Positions 55,003 through 63,432 of a DNA stretch of 64,000 bases are shown piece by piece (position 1 is the first letter of the stretch; every line of letters starts with the position of its first letter). Under the pieces are notes generated by a model. The model was not told where the DNA came from. It saw only the letters and a program-made list of their open reading frames with translations, and did not search any database. Both the position numbers and the translations under genes were made by a program. Origin of the DNA: Cryobacterium breve. Lineage in GTDB: Bacteria > Actinomycetota > Actinomycetes > Actinomycetales > Microbacteriaceae. Location of the stretch: NCBI RefSeq assembly GCF_027594785.1, contig NZ_CP075584.1, positions 1,984,001-2,048,000 on the forward strand, written 5' to 3'.

Positions 55003-55859
55003 TAGAGGTGCTCCCGCTCGGGCGGGCTCCGCCGCCGAAGCCCGACCGCGCGACGCAGCCGTCCGCGGTGGCGGTCGAGATCGCCAAGGCGGTCGCGGCG
55101 AAGCCGCCGCTCGTGTCCGAGGCGCCGGTCGCCACGGCGCACGCGCCGACGACGAGGGCGCTCGAGTCGGAGGCGACCGTGTTCAGGAAGGTGGTCGTGG
55201 ACGCGACGGTGACCTCGGTCGAGGTCGTGTCCGTGCTGCCCATGCCAACGGCGTCGACGGTGATCGAGTCGGCGGTGACCGCGGTCACGAGTCCGCTGAC
55301 CGGGAAGCCGAAGGTCCCGCCGCCCGGAGCCCCCGCGGCGCCAGACGGCAGGTCGGTCGGCATGGTTCCGTTCGGGGCCCCACTCGGCATGGTGCCGTTG
55401 CCCGGAGCCTCCGGTCGGCATGGTGCCGTCGGCCCCGCCGCCGCGGATGCCCGTCATGCAGGCTCCGTCCACCGCATCGGTCACGGACACGCTCGTCGCG
55501 GCCGTGGCCGCTGTCGTTCCGCTCGCCGCGGCGAAGCCGAAGACGGTGACGCAGCGCCCGACGGAGACATCCGTCAGCACGCCGGTCACGGTCGCGGTGA
55601 TCGTCGTTGCGGCCGTGTACGACACGGCCGTCTGGGTGCTGGAATCCTGTACCTGGAGGATTCCGGCGGCCACGGCGGCGATGGTGCCGTTGATGCCCGC
55701 ATCGGCAGGCGCCCCCGTCGACGCCGGCGCCGCTGAGGAGGCAGGGACCGCGGCTGTGCTCGCCCCCGCTGCGCAGCCGGTCAGGAGCAGCACCCCGCCG
55801 AGGGCCAGCAGGACTCCGAAGTTGGTGGCGAAACGGGTGGTCGGTCGAGTGCGGGTCAT
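54995..55859 (-). CDS. DUF5666-like lipoprotein (frameshift near 55405)
   Basis: This is a secreted lipoprotein: signal TNFGVLLALGGVLLLTGC gives the lipobox LLTGC. The mature part has two similar beta units, INGTIAAVAAGILQVQDS with a GRCVTVFGF end, and FPVSGLVTAVTADSITVDAV with a GACAVATG end, matching the repeated small beta-barrel pattern of DUF5666. A Met/Pro/Gly-rich linker of short GTMPT repeats joins them and contains the frame break near 55405. About 287 residues. The stop overlaps the adaptor start by 8 bp, so it belongs to the efflux operon. Its function is unknown; metal or substrate binding outside the membrane is possible. Confidence 0.72.
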
Positions 55860-55974
55860 GAGGTCTCCAATGGACGTGAAACAGGACGTGAAACTGCGGC
55901 TGAAGCGGATGCCTGCAGCGGGGTCTGCCTGACGGGCGAGGCGTGCAGGGCGTGGGTTCGGTTGACGCGCATGG

Positions 55975-57207
55975 CTACTCGCTCCTGAGCGCGTCAATCG
56001 GCGCGAGCTTGGCCGCCCGAGTGGCGGGATAGACCCCGAAGACGAGGCCGATGATGATCGCCACCCCGATGGACAGTCCGACTGCGAGCGGAGACACGAC
56101 GATCGAGCTGCCGATCACCGCGGGCAGGGTCAGGGCGGCTACGACCCCGATCACCGCGCCGAGGATTCCGCCGGACAGCCCGAGGATGGCCGCCTCGATC
56201 AGGAACTGCCGCCGGATCGCCCAGGGCGGGGCGCCGAGCGCCTTGCGGAGGCCGATCTCCCTGGTGCGTTCGGACACCGAAACGAGCATGATGTTCATCA
56301 CGCCGATGCCGCCGACGAGGAGCGAGAGTCCGGCGACTCCGGTGAGCAGGATCGTCAGGGTCTGGTAGACCGCCGTCGCGGTGCTGACCAGGGCGTCCTG
56401 GCTGCTGATGGTGAAGTCGGCGTCGTCCGTCGAGGAGATCGAGTGCAGGTTGAGCAGGAGCGCGTCGGCCTCCTGGTAGGCGGCGGACAGTTGGGTGTCC
56501 GAGGCGGCCTGCAGGTAGATCGTCGACACCGCGTTGCTCGAGGTGCCGCCGACGAGGTCGGTGGCCGCGGTGTTGAAGGGCACGATGGCCACGTCGTCGA
56601 GGTTGCTCGACGAATCCGAACCGGCCGTGGCGAGCACGCCGACCACCTGGAAGGTCTTGTCGCTGATCACGACGGACTGGCCGACCACGTTCTGGGTGCC
56701 GAAGAGTTCGTCTGCGGTCTCCGAGCCGAGCACGACGACCGCGGCGGAGGCATCCGCCTGGGCCTGCGTGAAGAAGGAGCCGTGCGCGAGGGTGCGCTGT
56801 CGCACGGAGGTCCACGCCGTCGTGGTTCCGGTGACGGTCGTGGTCCAGTTGGTGTCGTTGGCGGTGAGCGACAGCGAGGTCGCGCTCTCCGGGGCGACCC
56901 CGGAGATGTCGGGGGCGTTCACGGTCGAGCTGAGCGCCTCGGCGTCGGTGATCGTGAGTGTCGCGCTCGTGCCGAAGCCGCCGCGGGCTCCCGTGGTGCT
57001 CGTGCTGCTGCCGGGGGCGACGATGAGCAGGTTGCTGCCGAGGGAACTGATCTGGGCGCTCACGTCGAGCTGGGTGCCGAGGCCGAGGCCGACGGTCAGG
57101 ATGACCGCGGCGATGCCGATCAGGATGCCGAGGATCGTGAGCATCGAACGCAGGGCGTGGGAGTAGACGGCGGCCCAGCTGGTGCGGAAACTCTCCATCC
57201 AGGTCAT
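55975..57207 (-). CDS. MacB-like ABC transporter permease
   Basis: This 410-residue permease has one N-terminal helix (MLTILGILIGIAAVILTVGL), a large extracytoplasmic domain with TTTVTGTTTAWTSVRQRTLA and AQADASAAVVVLGSETADEL, then three C-terminal helices with GGIGVMNIMLVSVSERTREI followed by GLRKALGA and VFGVYPATRAAKLAPIDALR. These are standard MacB/FtsX-domain features. The ATG at 57207 overlaps the ATPase stop. It drives export or mechanical coupling with the HlyD-like adaptors on either side. Confidence 0.92.
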   Translation of the reverse strand: MTWMESFRTSWAAVYSHALRSMLTILGILIGIAAVILTVGLGLGTQLDVSAQISSLGSNLLIVAPGSSTSTTGARGGFGTSATLTITDAEALSSTVNAPDISGVAPESATSLSLTANDTNWTTTVTGTTTAWTSVRQRTLAHGSFFTQAQADASAAVVVLGSETADELFGTQNVVGQSVVISDKTFQVVGVLATAGSDSSSNLDDVAIVPFNTAATDLVGGTSSNAVSTIYLQAASDTQLSAAYQEADALLLNLHSISSTDDADFTISSQDALVSTATAVYQTLTILLTGVAGLSLLVGGIGVMNIMLVSVSERTREIGLRKALGAPPWAIRRQFLIEAAILGLSGGILGAVIGVVAALTLPAVIGSSIVVSPLAVGLSIGVAIIIGLVFGVYPATRAAKLAPIDALRSE

Positions 57208-58007
57208 GCTGCGTTCACCTCGTCGCGGACGATGGCGCCGTCCTTGACCCAGACGATCCGGCGGGCGCGCTGGGCGACCTCGAGTTCGTGGGTGATCAGG
57301 ACGATCGTGCGGCCGAGGGCGTTGAGTTCGTCGAACAGGGTGAGCACGTCGCGGGTCGACACCGAGTCGAGGTTTCCGGTCGGTTCGTCGGCGAGGATCA
57401 TGGTCGGTTCCCCGACGAGGGCCCTGGCCACGGCGACCCGCTGCTGCTGGCCGCCGCTCATCTCGCCCGGTTTGTTGTCGAGGCGGTCGCCGAGGCCGAC
57501 GCGTTCGAGGGCGCGGCTGGCGCGTTTCCTGCGTTCCTCGCGGGGAACGTGCCCGTAGACGAGGGGCAGTTCGACGTTGCGCCAGGCCGGCATCGAGGAC
57601 AGCAGGTTGAAGCCCTGGAAGACGAAGCCGATCTGCTGGTTGCGCACGCTCGCGAGTTCGATCTCGTCGAGCTCCTCGACGTCGGTGCCTCCGAGGCGGT
57701 ACTGGCCGCGGGTGAGGGTGTCGAGGCAGCCGAGGATGTTCATGATGGTGGATTTCCCGGAGCCGGACGGCCCCATGATGGCGACGTATTCGCCCTCGTG
57801 GATCGCGAGGTTGATCCCTTTCAGTGCTTCGAATTCGATGGTGCCGGAGGTGTAGGTCTTGCCGGCGTCGATGAGCTCGATGACGGGGCCTGCGGCATCC
57901 GCCTCGAGTGTCCACGGGTGGGAGGGCAGGGCCGCGACCGAGTGTGTGGAGACGGGGTTGGCGGAAACGGGGTTGGCGGAGACGGGGTTCATGAGCGGAT
58001 CAACCAC
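57204..58007 (-). CDS. MacB/LolD-like ABC transporter ATP-binding protein
   Basis: This ATPase has about 267 residues, with Walker A GPSGSGKSTIMNILGCL, the FVFQGFNLLSSMPAWRNVEL loop, signature MSGGQQQRVAVARAL and Walker B MILADEPTGNLDS. The N-terminus contains three copies of a NPVSA-type pentapeptide, perhaps from slippage. The GTG at 58007 overlaps the adaptor stop; the ATG at 57992 is equally possible. With the permease it forms a MacB-type exporter core. Confidence 0.92.
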   Translation of the reverse strand: MVDPLMNPVSANPVSANPVSTHSVAALPSHPWTLEADAAGPVIELIDAGKTYTSGTIEFEALKGINLAIHEGEYVAIMGPSGSGKSTIMNILGCLDTLTRGQYRLGGTDVEELDEIELASVRNQQIGFVFQGFNLLSSMPAWRNVELPLVYGHVPREERRKRASRALERVGLGDRLDNKPGEMSGGQQQRVAVARALVGEPTMILADEPTGNLDSVSTRDVLTLFDELNALGRTIVLITHELEVAQRARRIVWVKDGAIVRDEVNAA

Positions 58008-59220
58008 CGTTGGTCCCCGTTCCGGCTCCCGGGAACGTTGCGCCGTCAGGCATTCCGGTCGGTCGGGTGCCGCGCTCGGTCGTTGAGCCGCTGTTTCCGG
58101 AGCCCGGGGTGAACGTCACGACCACGACTTCGTCGCCCTCGGCGATGCCGGTGAGGATCTCGGTGACGTTGCCGACGGTCTCGCCGACGGTGACGGTCGT
58201 CGCAACCGCGGTGCCGGAGGCGTCCAGGGTCTTCACGGTGGAGACGCCGTCTGCGGTCGTGACCGCGGCGCTCGGAACGGTGAGCACGTTGGTGCGGCGC
58301 TCGTAGACGATCTTGGCCGTCACGGCGACGCCGTCGTAGAGGCCGTCCGGGTCTCCGGTGACGGCGACGACGACGGGGTAGGTGACCGCGCCGGAGGTCG
58401 TCGACGGCAGGATGCCGACGGACTGCACGGTGCCGAAGAACGCGGTGCCGTCGTCGAGCGCCAGTTCGACCTGGTCGTTGACCGCGACGTTGGCGATGTC
58501 CGACTCGCCAATGGCGAGGGAGAGCGACCACGAGTCGGTGCCGACGATGCTGAAGTCGGCCGTGCTCGTCGAGGTCGAGGCGGTCGACGCGGTCGTGGCG
58601 CCGCCCGCTCCTGAACTGCCCGAGCTACCTGAACTTCCCGAGCTGCCCGAGGAGATCACGTCGCCGACGGCGACGTTGACCGCGGTGACGAGGCCGGCGG
58701 AGGGGGCGGTGAGAGTCGCACCGGCGACCGCGGACTGCGCGGTCACGACGGCGGCCTCGTCGACGGCGACGGACGCCGTCTGGGCCGCGATCTGAGCGAC
58801 GGCAGCGGTGGTGCCGTCGCTGTCGCTCACGCTCGTGGCGAGTTTCGCCTTCGCGGTCGCGAGCGTCGCCTGTGCTTGAAGCACGGCGGCGTCGAGGCTG
58901 AGCGTGTCGACCGTTGCGAGCACCTGGCCAGCGGTCACGGTGCTCCCCGCCGCGACCGGGACGGCCGTGACGGTGCCGGACACGGCGAAGCTCACCGAGT
59001 CGTTCACGGTCGGGGTCGCGGTGCCGTCGCTGTCGACGGTCTTCTGCATGGTCGTGAGGCTCGCTGCGGTGGTGATGGGAGCGGCGACCGTGGACTTGGT
59101 GTTCGCCGGGACGGCGAAACCGAACCAGTAGATGCTGCCGCCCGCGAGGGCGAGCACGACGACGCCGGCAACCACCCAGGTTCGTGGGCGGATGTGCGTG
59201 AGAAACTGTGGCCGTTTCAT
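58000..59220 (-). CDS. HlyD/MacA-like membrane-fusion adaptor
   Basis: This 406-residue adaptor has a membrane anchor TWVVAGVVVLALAGGSIYWF near residue 15, lipoyl-like VSGTVTAVPVAAGSTVTAGQ, a short coiled region LATAKAKLATSVSDSDG, a Ser/Gly repeat of four SSG-type units, and barrel TYPVVVAVTGDPDGLYDGVA with TAKIVYERRTNVLTVPSAAV. It is the first gene of the operon adaptor-ATPase-permease-lipoprotein-second adaptor. It would link the MacB-type transporter to the cell envelope. Intact. Confidence 0.9.
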   Translation of the reverse strand: MKRPQFLTHIRPRTWVVAGVVVLALAGGSIYWFGFAVPANTKSTVAAPITTAASLTTMQKTVDSDGTATPTVNDSVSFAVSGTVTAVPVAAGSTVTAGQVLATVDTLSLDAAVLQAQATLATAKAKLATSVSDSDGTTAAVAQIAAQTASVAVDEAAVVTAQSAVAGATLTAPSAGLVTAVNVAVGDVISSGSSGSSGSSGSSGAGGATTASTASTSTSTADFSIVGTDSWSLSLAIGESDIANVAVNDQVELALDDGTAFFGTVQSVGILPSTTSGAVTYPVVVAVTGDPDGLYDGVAVTAKIVYERRTNVLTVPSAAVTTADGVSTVKTLDASGTAVATTVTVGETVGNVTEILTGIAEGDEVVVVTFTPGSGNSGSTTERGTRPTGMPDGATFPGAGTGTNGG

Positions 59221-59402
59221 GGTCTCCTCGATAGCTCGTGCGCGGCTTCTGACTGCCGCGTCGGCAACGGTACGCAGCAGGGCTATGGCCGCGGCCTCCA
59301 GCGGTTATCAGTTGCCGATGAGCCCCCGGGGTGGCCGAGTCGCACACGACGGGGGATGGGGCGCGGATGCCGGGCGAAGCATCCGCCGATAACATTGCTG
59401 TC

Positions 59403-59891
59403 ATGGCAGACTCAACGTTCGACATCGTCAGCAAGGTCGACCCGATGGAGGTCGACAACGCCCTCAACCAGGCCCACAAGGAAGTCGCGCAGCGCTACGA
59501 CTTCAAGAACGTCGGCGCCTCGATCGAGATGAGCGGCGAAAAGGTGCTCATGAAGGCGAACTCGGAGGAGCGCGTCAAGGCGATCCTCGAGGTCTTCGAG
59601 TCCAAGCTCATCAAGCGCGGCATCTCACTGCGCAGCCTCGACGCGGGCGACCCGTACGCCTCGGGCAAGGAATTCCGGATCGAGGCCTCGATGAAGGCCG
59701 GCATCGACCAGGAGAACGCGAAGAAGATCGGCAAGATCATCCGCGACGAAGGCCCCAAGGGCGTCAAGAGCCAGATCCAGGGCGACGAGCTCCGGGTGAG
59801 CTCGAAGAGCCGCGACGACCTGCAGGCCACGATGGCACTGCTCAAGGGCAAGGACCTCGACGTCGCCCTGCAGTTCGTCAACTTCCGCTAG
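59403..59891 (+). CDS. yajQ: YajQ-family nucleotide-binding protein
   Basis: This 162-residue protein is recognised by [20 protein letters not shown] with [31 protein letters not shown] and [20 protein letters not shown]. YajQ proteins bind nucleotides; a cyclic-di-GMP role is known in some proteobacteria, with none established for actinobacteria. The ATG at 59403 is preferred over the open frame from 59331. It is divergent from the efflux operon. Confidence 0.93.
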   Translation: MADSTFDIVSKVDPMEVDNALNQAHKEVAQRYDFKNVGASIEMSGEKVLMKANSEERVKAILEVFESKLIKRGISLRSLDAGDPYASGKEFRIEASMKAGIDQENAKKIGKIIRDEGPKGVKSQIQGDELRVSSKSRDDLQATMALLKGKDLDVALQFVNFR

Positions 59892-59892
59892 A

Positions 59893-60018
59893 CATCCGGG
59901 CATCCTCTTGACGCCGTTCGACAACATGGCGCCGGTGAGCCCGGACACCACCGCCGCGGACGTCGACGCCCACCTCGCCGTGTTCGGCGAGGCGGGCAGC
60001 GAACTGCTCGGGTCCTAG
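59893..60018 (+). pseudogene. C-terminal fragment of a class III aminotransferase (HemL-like)
   Basis: An open frame without a start reads HPGILLTPFDNMAPVSPDTT, then AADVDAHLAVFGEAGSELL, then a stop. This matches the end of glutamate-1-semialdehyde-type class III aminotransferases, which close with GVLLTPFHNMALMSPATT-like sequence. Only the last 41 codons remain, directly after YajQ. It points to a deletion that removed the rest of the gene and joined its tail to yajQ. Confidence 0.6.
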
Positions 60019-61475
60019 GCCGAGGCGGTCACTTCTGCTGGCGCTGAGGCGCGGGAGATGGCGACCATCTCGTCGCGGGGCACGACCTTGATCCGCACCC
60101 GGCCCTCTGCCGCGCCGAGCGCCTGCTCGTGCTGGTCGAGGCGGTGCCAGCCGTCGAGGTTCGTGTACTGGACTCCGCGTTCGTCGAGGAGCGCGACGAT
60201 GCTCTCCTCCGACGGGGATTCCGGGCGCCACCAGTTGCCGAGATCGTTGATCAGGTGCCGCACGGTTTCCATCGCGTCTGACTTGGTGTGCCCGATCAGT
60301 CCGACCGGCCCGCGCTTGATCCACCCGGTCGCGTACACGCCGTAGAGCTGCTGGTTGGCGCTGCCCGCACCGGACGACGGGTCGCCCTTGGAGAGCACCT
60401 GCCCCTCGCGGTTCGGGATCACACCGTGCTTCTTGTCGAACGGCACCCCGGGCAGCGGCGAGCCGAAGTAGCCGACCGCACGGTACACGGCCTGCACCGG
60501 CAACTCGCGGATCTCCCCGGTGCCCACGACGCCGCCCTGGCCGTCGGGCGCGGTGCGTTCGTAGCGGATGCCGCCGACCCGGCCGGTGCCGTCGTCGATG
60601 AGTTCGAGGGGCTTGGCGAAGAAGTGCAGGTGCAGCCGGCGGCTCGCGCCCGCCTGCGGGTCCTCGGCGAGCTTGTGGGCGCGTTCACGCCACTTGCCGA
60701 GCACCTTGTCGATCACGAAGACCTGCTTGTTGCTCGCAACGGCGGCGCGCGCCGCGTCGTCGTAGTCGAAGTCCTCGTCGTAGACGACGATGTCGACGTC
60801 GGGCAGTTCGCCGAGCTCGCGCAGTTCGAGCGGGGTGAATTTCACGGATGTCGGTCCGCGGCGCCCGAAGATGTGCACGTCGGTCACCGGTGAGGCCTTG
60901 AGCCCGTCGTAGACGTTCGCCGGGATCTCGGTGGGCAGCAGGTCGTCCGCGTGCTTCGCGAGGATCCGCGCCACGTCGAGGGCGACGTTGCCGTTGCCGA
61001 TCACGGCGACCTGCTTGGCTTCGAGCGGCCAGGTGCGCGGGTAGTCGGGGTGCCCGTCGAACCAGCTCACGAAGCGGGCGGCGCCGTAGGAGCCGACGAG
61101 GTCGATGCCGGGAATCCGCAGGTCGGCGTCGCGCACGGCGCCGGTCGCGAAGATGACGGCGTTGTAGTGCTTCCGGAGGTCGTCGAGGGTGATGTCCTCG
61201 CCGAAGCGCACGTTGCCGAAGATGCGGATGTCGCCGCGGTCGAGCACGTCGCGCAGGGCCGAGATGATGCCCTTGATCCGGGGGTGGTCCGGTGCGACGC
61301 CGTACCGTACGAGTCCGTACGGCGCGGGGAGGTGGTCGAACAGGTCGATCGAGACGTCGAAGTTGCGTTCCGCCTTGAGCAGGATGTCCGCGGCGTAGAT
61401 TCCGGCGGGGCCTGCCCCGACGATCGCCAGGCGTAGCTTCGCGGGTCGCTGGTCGGTGGGGCGCTTCTCGGTCAT
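60015..61475 (-). CDS. fprA: FAD-dependent ferredoxin/adrenodoxin-NADP+ reductase, FprA type
   Basis: This 486-residue two-dinucleotide-domain reductase passes electrons between NADPH and ferredoxin. It has the FAD motif LAIVGAGPAGIYAADILLKA, LPAPYGLVRYGVAPDHPRIK, NADPH motif VAVIGNGNVALDVARILAKH, IFGRRGPTSVKFTPLELREL and YATGWIKRGPVGLIGHTKSD near the end. These match FprA of mycobacteria and adrenodoxin reductase. It is 10 bp downstream of the polyprenyl synthase gene on the same strand. Intact. Confidence 0.93.
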   Translation of the reverse strand: MTEKRPTDQRPAKLRLAIVGAGPAGIYAADILLKAERNFDVSIDLFDHLPAPYGLVRYGVAPDHPRIKGIISALRDVLDRGDIRIFGNVRFGEDITLDDLRKHYNAVIFATGAVRDADLRIPGIDLVGSYGAARFVSWFDGHPDYPRTWPLEAKQVAVIGNGNVALDVARILAKHADDLLPTEIPANVYDGLKASPVTDVHIFGRRGPTSVKFTPLELRELGELPDVDIVVYDEDFDYDDAARAAVASNKQVFVIDKVLGKWRERAHKLAEDPQAGASRRLHLHFFAKPLELIDDGTGRVGGIRYERTAPDGQGGVVGTGEIRELPVQAVYRAVGYFGSPLPGVPFDKKHGVIPNREGQVLSKGDPSSGAGSANQQLYGVYATGWIKRGPVGLIGHTKSDAMETVRHLINDLGNWWRPESPSEESIVALLDERGVQYTNLDGWHRLDQHEQALGAAEGRVRIKVVPRDEMVAISRASAPAEVTASA

Positions 61476-61485
61476 GACGACCTTT

Positions 61486-62556
61486 CTAACTTGATCGCTC
61501 GACGATCGTGTCGGCGAATCGGGTCAGCGCCTTCTTGACGGACCCGTCTGGGAGGGGATCGAGGGAGGCCACGGCGTCGTGTGCCCAGCCGTGCGCCTCT
61601 GAGAGGGTCTGCGCGGTCACATCGTGGTCACGGAGCGCGGCGATCGCGGAGTCCGCGGCCTCACTCCGGGTGCCCTGGCTGCTCATGACGTCCCGTTCGA
61701 GGCGTTCGAGCAGGGCAGCGGATGCCGGGTCGTCGCCGGCGCGCTCGCGGAGCCTGAGCACGGGCAGGGTCGCAACGCCGGCGCGCAGGTCGGTGCCGGG
61801 CACCTTCCCCGTCGCCTCGGGCTGCGGGGAGAGGTCGAGTACGTCGTCGATGAGCTGGAACGCGACGCCGATCTTCTCGCCGAAGCTCACGAGCGGCTGT
61901 TCGAACTCGTCGGGCGCGTCCGAGAAGATGATCCCGGCCTGGGCCGCTGCCGCGATGAGCGAGCCCGTCTTGTCGGCGAGCACGGAGATGTAGTGCTCGA
62001 CCGGGTCGTCGCCGTCGTGCGGGCCGACGGTCTCGTGGAGCTGCCCCATCACGAGGCGTTCGAACGTGTCGGCCTGCAGGCGGATGGCCCGCTCGCCGAG
62101 CTTGGCCATCAGCTGGCTCGCCCTGGCGAACAGGAGGTCGCCGGTGAGGATCGCGATCGAGTTGCCCCAGACCTTTTGCGCGCTCGGGACGCCGCGGCGC
62201 TGACCGGAGTCGTCCATGACGTCATCGTGGTAGAGCGAGGCGAGGTGGGTGATCTCGATCGCGGTGGCCGCGGTGACGACGTCGGTCAGGTTGCCGCTGC
62301 CGAGGTGAGCGGTGAGCAGGGCCAGCATGGGGCGCACGCGCTTGCCGCCGGCTTCGAGAAGGTACCGGGTGGTGACGCTCGCGACCTCGTCGGCGAACAC
62401 GACCTCGGCGAAGAGACTCGCCTCGACCTGCTCGAGGCCGGCATCGATGCCGGCGGCCAGGCCACGGTCATTCGCTGTCGAGAAGATTCGATCGCTGAGG
62501 CCGATCTGGCTCGTCACGGAGGAGCCGCGCCGGAACAGGGGAACGCTCGGTTTCAC
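61486..62556 (-). CDS. polyprenyl diphosphate synthase (menaquinone side chain)
   Basis: This 356-residue trans-isoprenyl diphosphate synthase has GGKRVRPMLALLTAHLG, the first Asp-rich motif in LASLYHDDVMDDSGQRRGVP and the second in AFQLIDDVLDLSPQ, with GKVPGTDLRAGVATLPVLRL between domains. It makes the long-chain polyprenyl diphosphate attached to menaquinone. The GTG at 62556 is used. It lies between the MenG gene and fprA, and the isochorismate synthase gene is divergent nearby, which supports the menaquinone role. Chain length cannot be read. Confidence 0.9.
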   Translation of the reverse strand: MKPSVPLFRRGSSVTSQIGLSDRIFSTANDRGLAAGIDAGLEQVEASLFAEVVFADEVASVTTRYLLEAGGKRVRPMLALLTAHLGSGNLTDVVTAATAIEITHLASLYHDDVMDDSGQRRGVPSAQKVWGNSIAILTGDLLFARASQLMAKLGERAIRLQADTFERLVMGQLHETVGPHDGDDPVEHYISVLADKTGSLIAAAAQAGIIFSDAPDEFEQPLVSFGEKIGVAFQLIDDVLDLSPQPEATGKVPGTDLRAGVATLPVLRLRERAGDDPASAALLERLERDVMSSQGTRSEAADSAIAALRDHDVTAQTLSEAHGWAHDAVASLDPLPDGSVKKALTRFADTIVERSS

Positions 62557-62588
62557 TCTGACAGCCTATCCATTGGGGTCTGGGAGTT

Positions 62589-63326
62589 TCAGTCGGCCGG
62601 GACAGCCGCGGCCGCGGGCGCGGAGGCGGCTTTGATACCGCGGTGCAGTGCCACGATACCGAGGGTGAGGTTGCGGTAGGCGACGGACTCGTAGCCGGCC
62701 TCGCGGAGCCATCCGCTGAGCACGGGCTGGGTCGGCCAGGCGGCGATCGATTCGCCGAGGTAGTCGTACGCCTCCGCGTTCGAGGAGGCGAGCTTGACGA
62801 CCCGGGGCATCACGTGGTTGAGGTAGGCGAAGTAGCCGGTGCGGACGACGGGGTTCGGCGGGGTGGAGAACTCGCAGATGACCACGCGACCGCCGGGCTT
62901 GGTGACGCGGAAGAACTCGGCGAGCGCCTTGCGGGGTTCGACGACGTTGCGCAGGCCGAAGGAGATGGTGACGACGTCGAATTCGTCGTCGGCGAAGGGC
63001 AGTGCCGTGGCGTCCGCCTGCACGAACTCGACGAGCGGGTTGCCGGCATGGCGTTCCCGGCCGACCTGGATCATCCCGGCGGAGAAGTCCGCGGCGACGA
63101 CGTGGGCGCCGCTGTGGGTCAGCGCGACGCTCGAGGTGCCTGTGCCCGCTGCGATGTCGAGGATGCGCTCGCCCGCCTGCGGGTTGACGGCGCGAGTGGC
63201 CGCGAGCCGCCAGAGGGCGGCATTTCCGACCGACAGAACCGCGTTTGTGCGGTCGTAATGCGTCGACACCTGATCGAACATGGCAGCGACCTGCTCCGGC
63301 TGCTTGCTGAGGTCTGCTCTGTTCAC
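62589..63326 (-). CDS. menG: demethylmenaquinone methyltransferase
   Basis: This 245-residue SAM-dependent methyltransferase of the UbiE/MenG family has VAAMFDQVSTHYDRTNAVLS, ILDIAAGTGTSSVALTHSGA (SAM loop), PFADDEFDVVTISFGLRNVV and KPGGRVVICEFSTPPNPVVR. It performs the last methylation in menaquinone synthesis. It is 32 bp from the polyprenyl synthase gene and 106 bp from the divergent isochorismate synthase. Intact. Confidence 0.93.
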   Translation of the reverse strand: MNRADLSKQPEQVAAMFDQVSTHYDRTNAVLSVGNAALWRLAATRAVNPQAGERILDIAAGTGTSSVALTHSGAHVVAADFSAGMIQVGRERHAGNPLVEFVQADATALPFADDEFDVVTISFGLRNVVEPRKALAEFFRVTKPGGRVVICEFSTPPNPVVRTGYFAYLNHVMPRVVKLASSNAEAYDYLGESIAAWPTQPVLSGWLREAGYESVAYRNLTLGIVALHRGIKAASAPAAAAVPAD

Positions 63327-63432
63327 TCCAACAGTCTAGGTTGCCGCTCCCCACTGATCCTGCGAAGCCGGTGATAGGGCGGTTATCGCCCCCGGAAGCC
63401 GGTGTCCGCGGCGGCTGGCATAGGCTGGGCAG

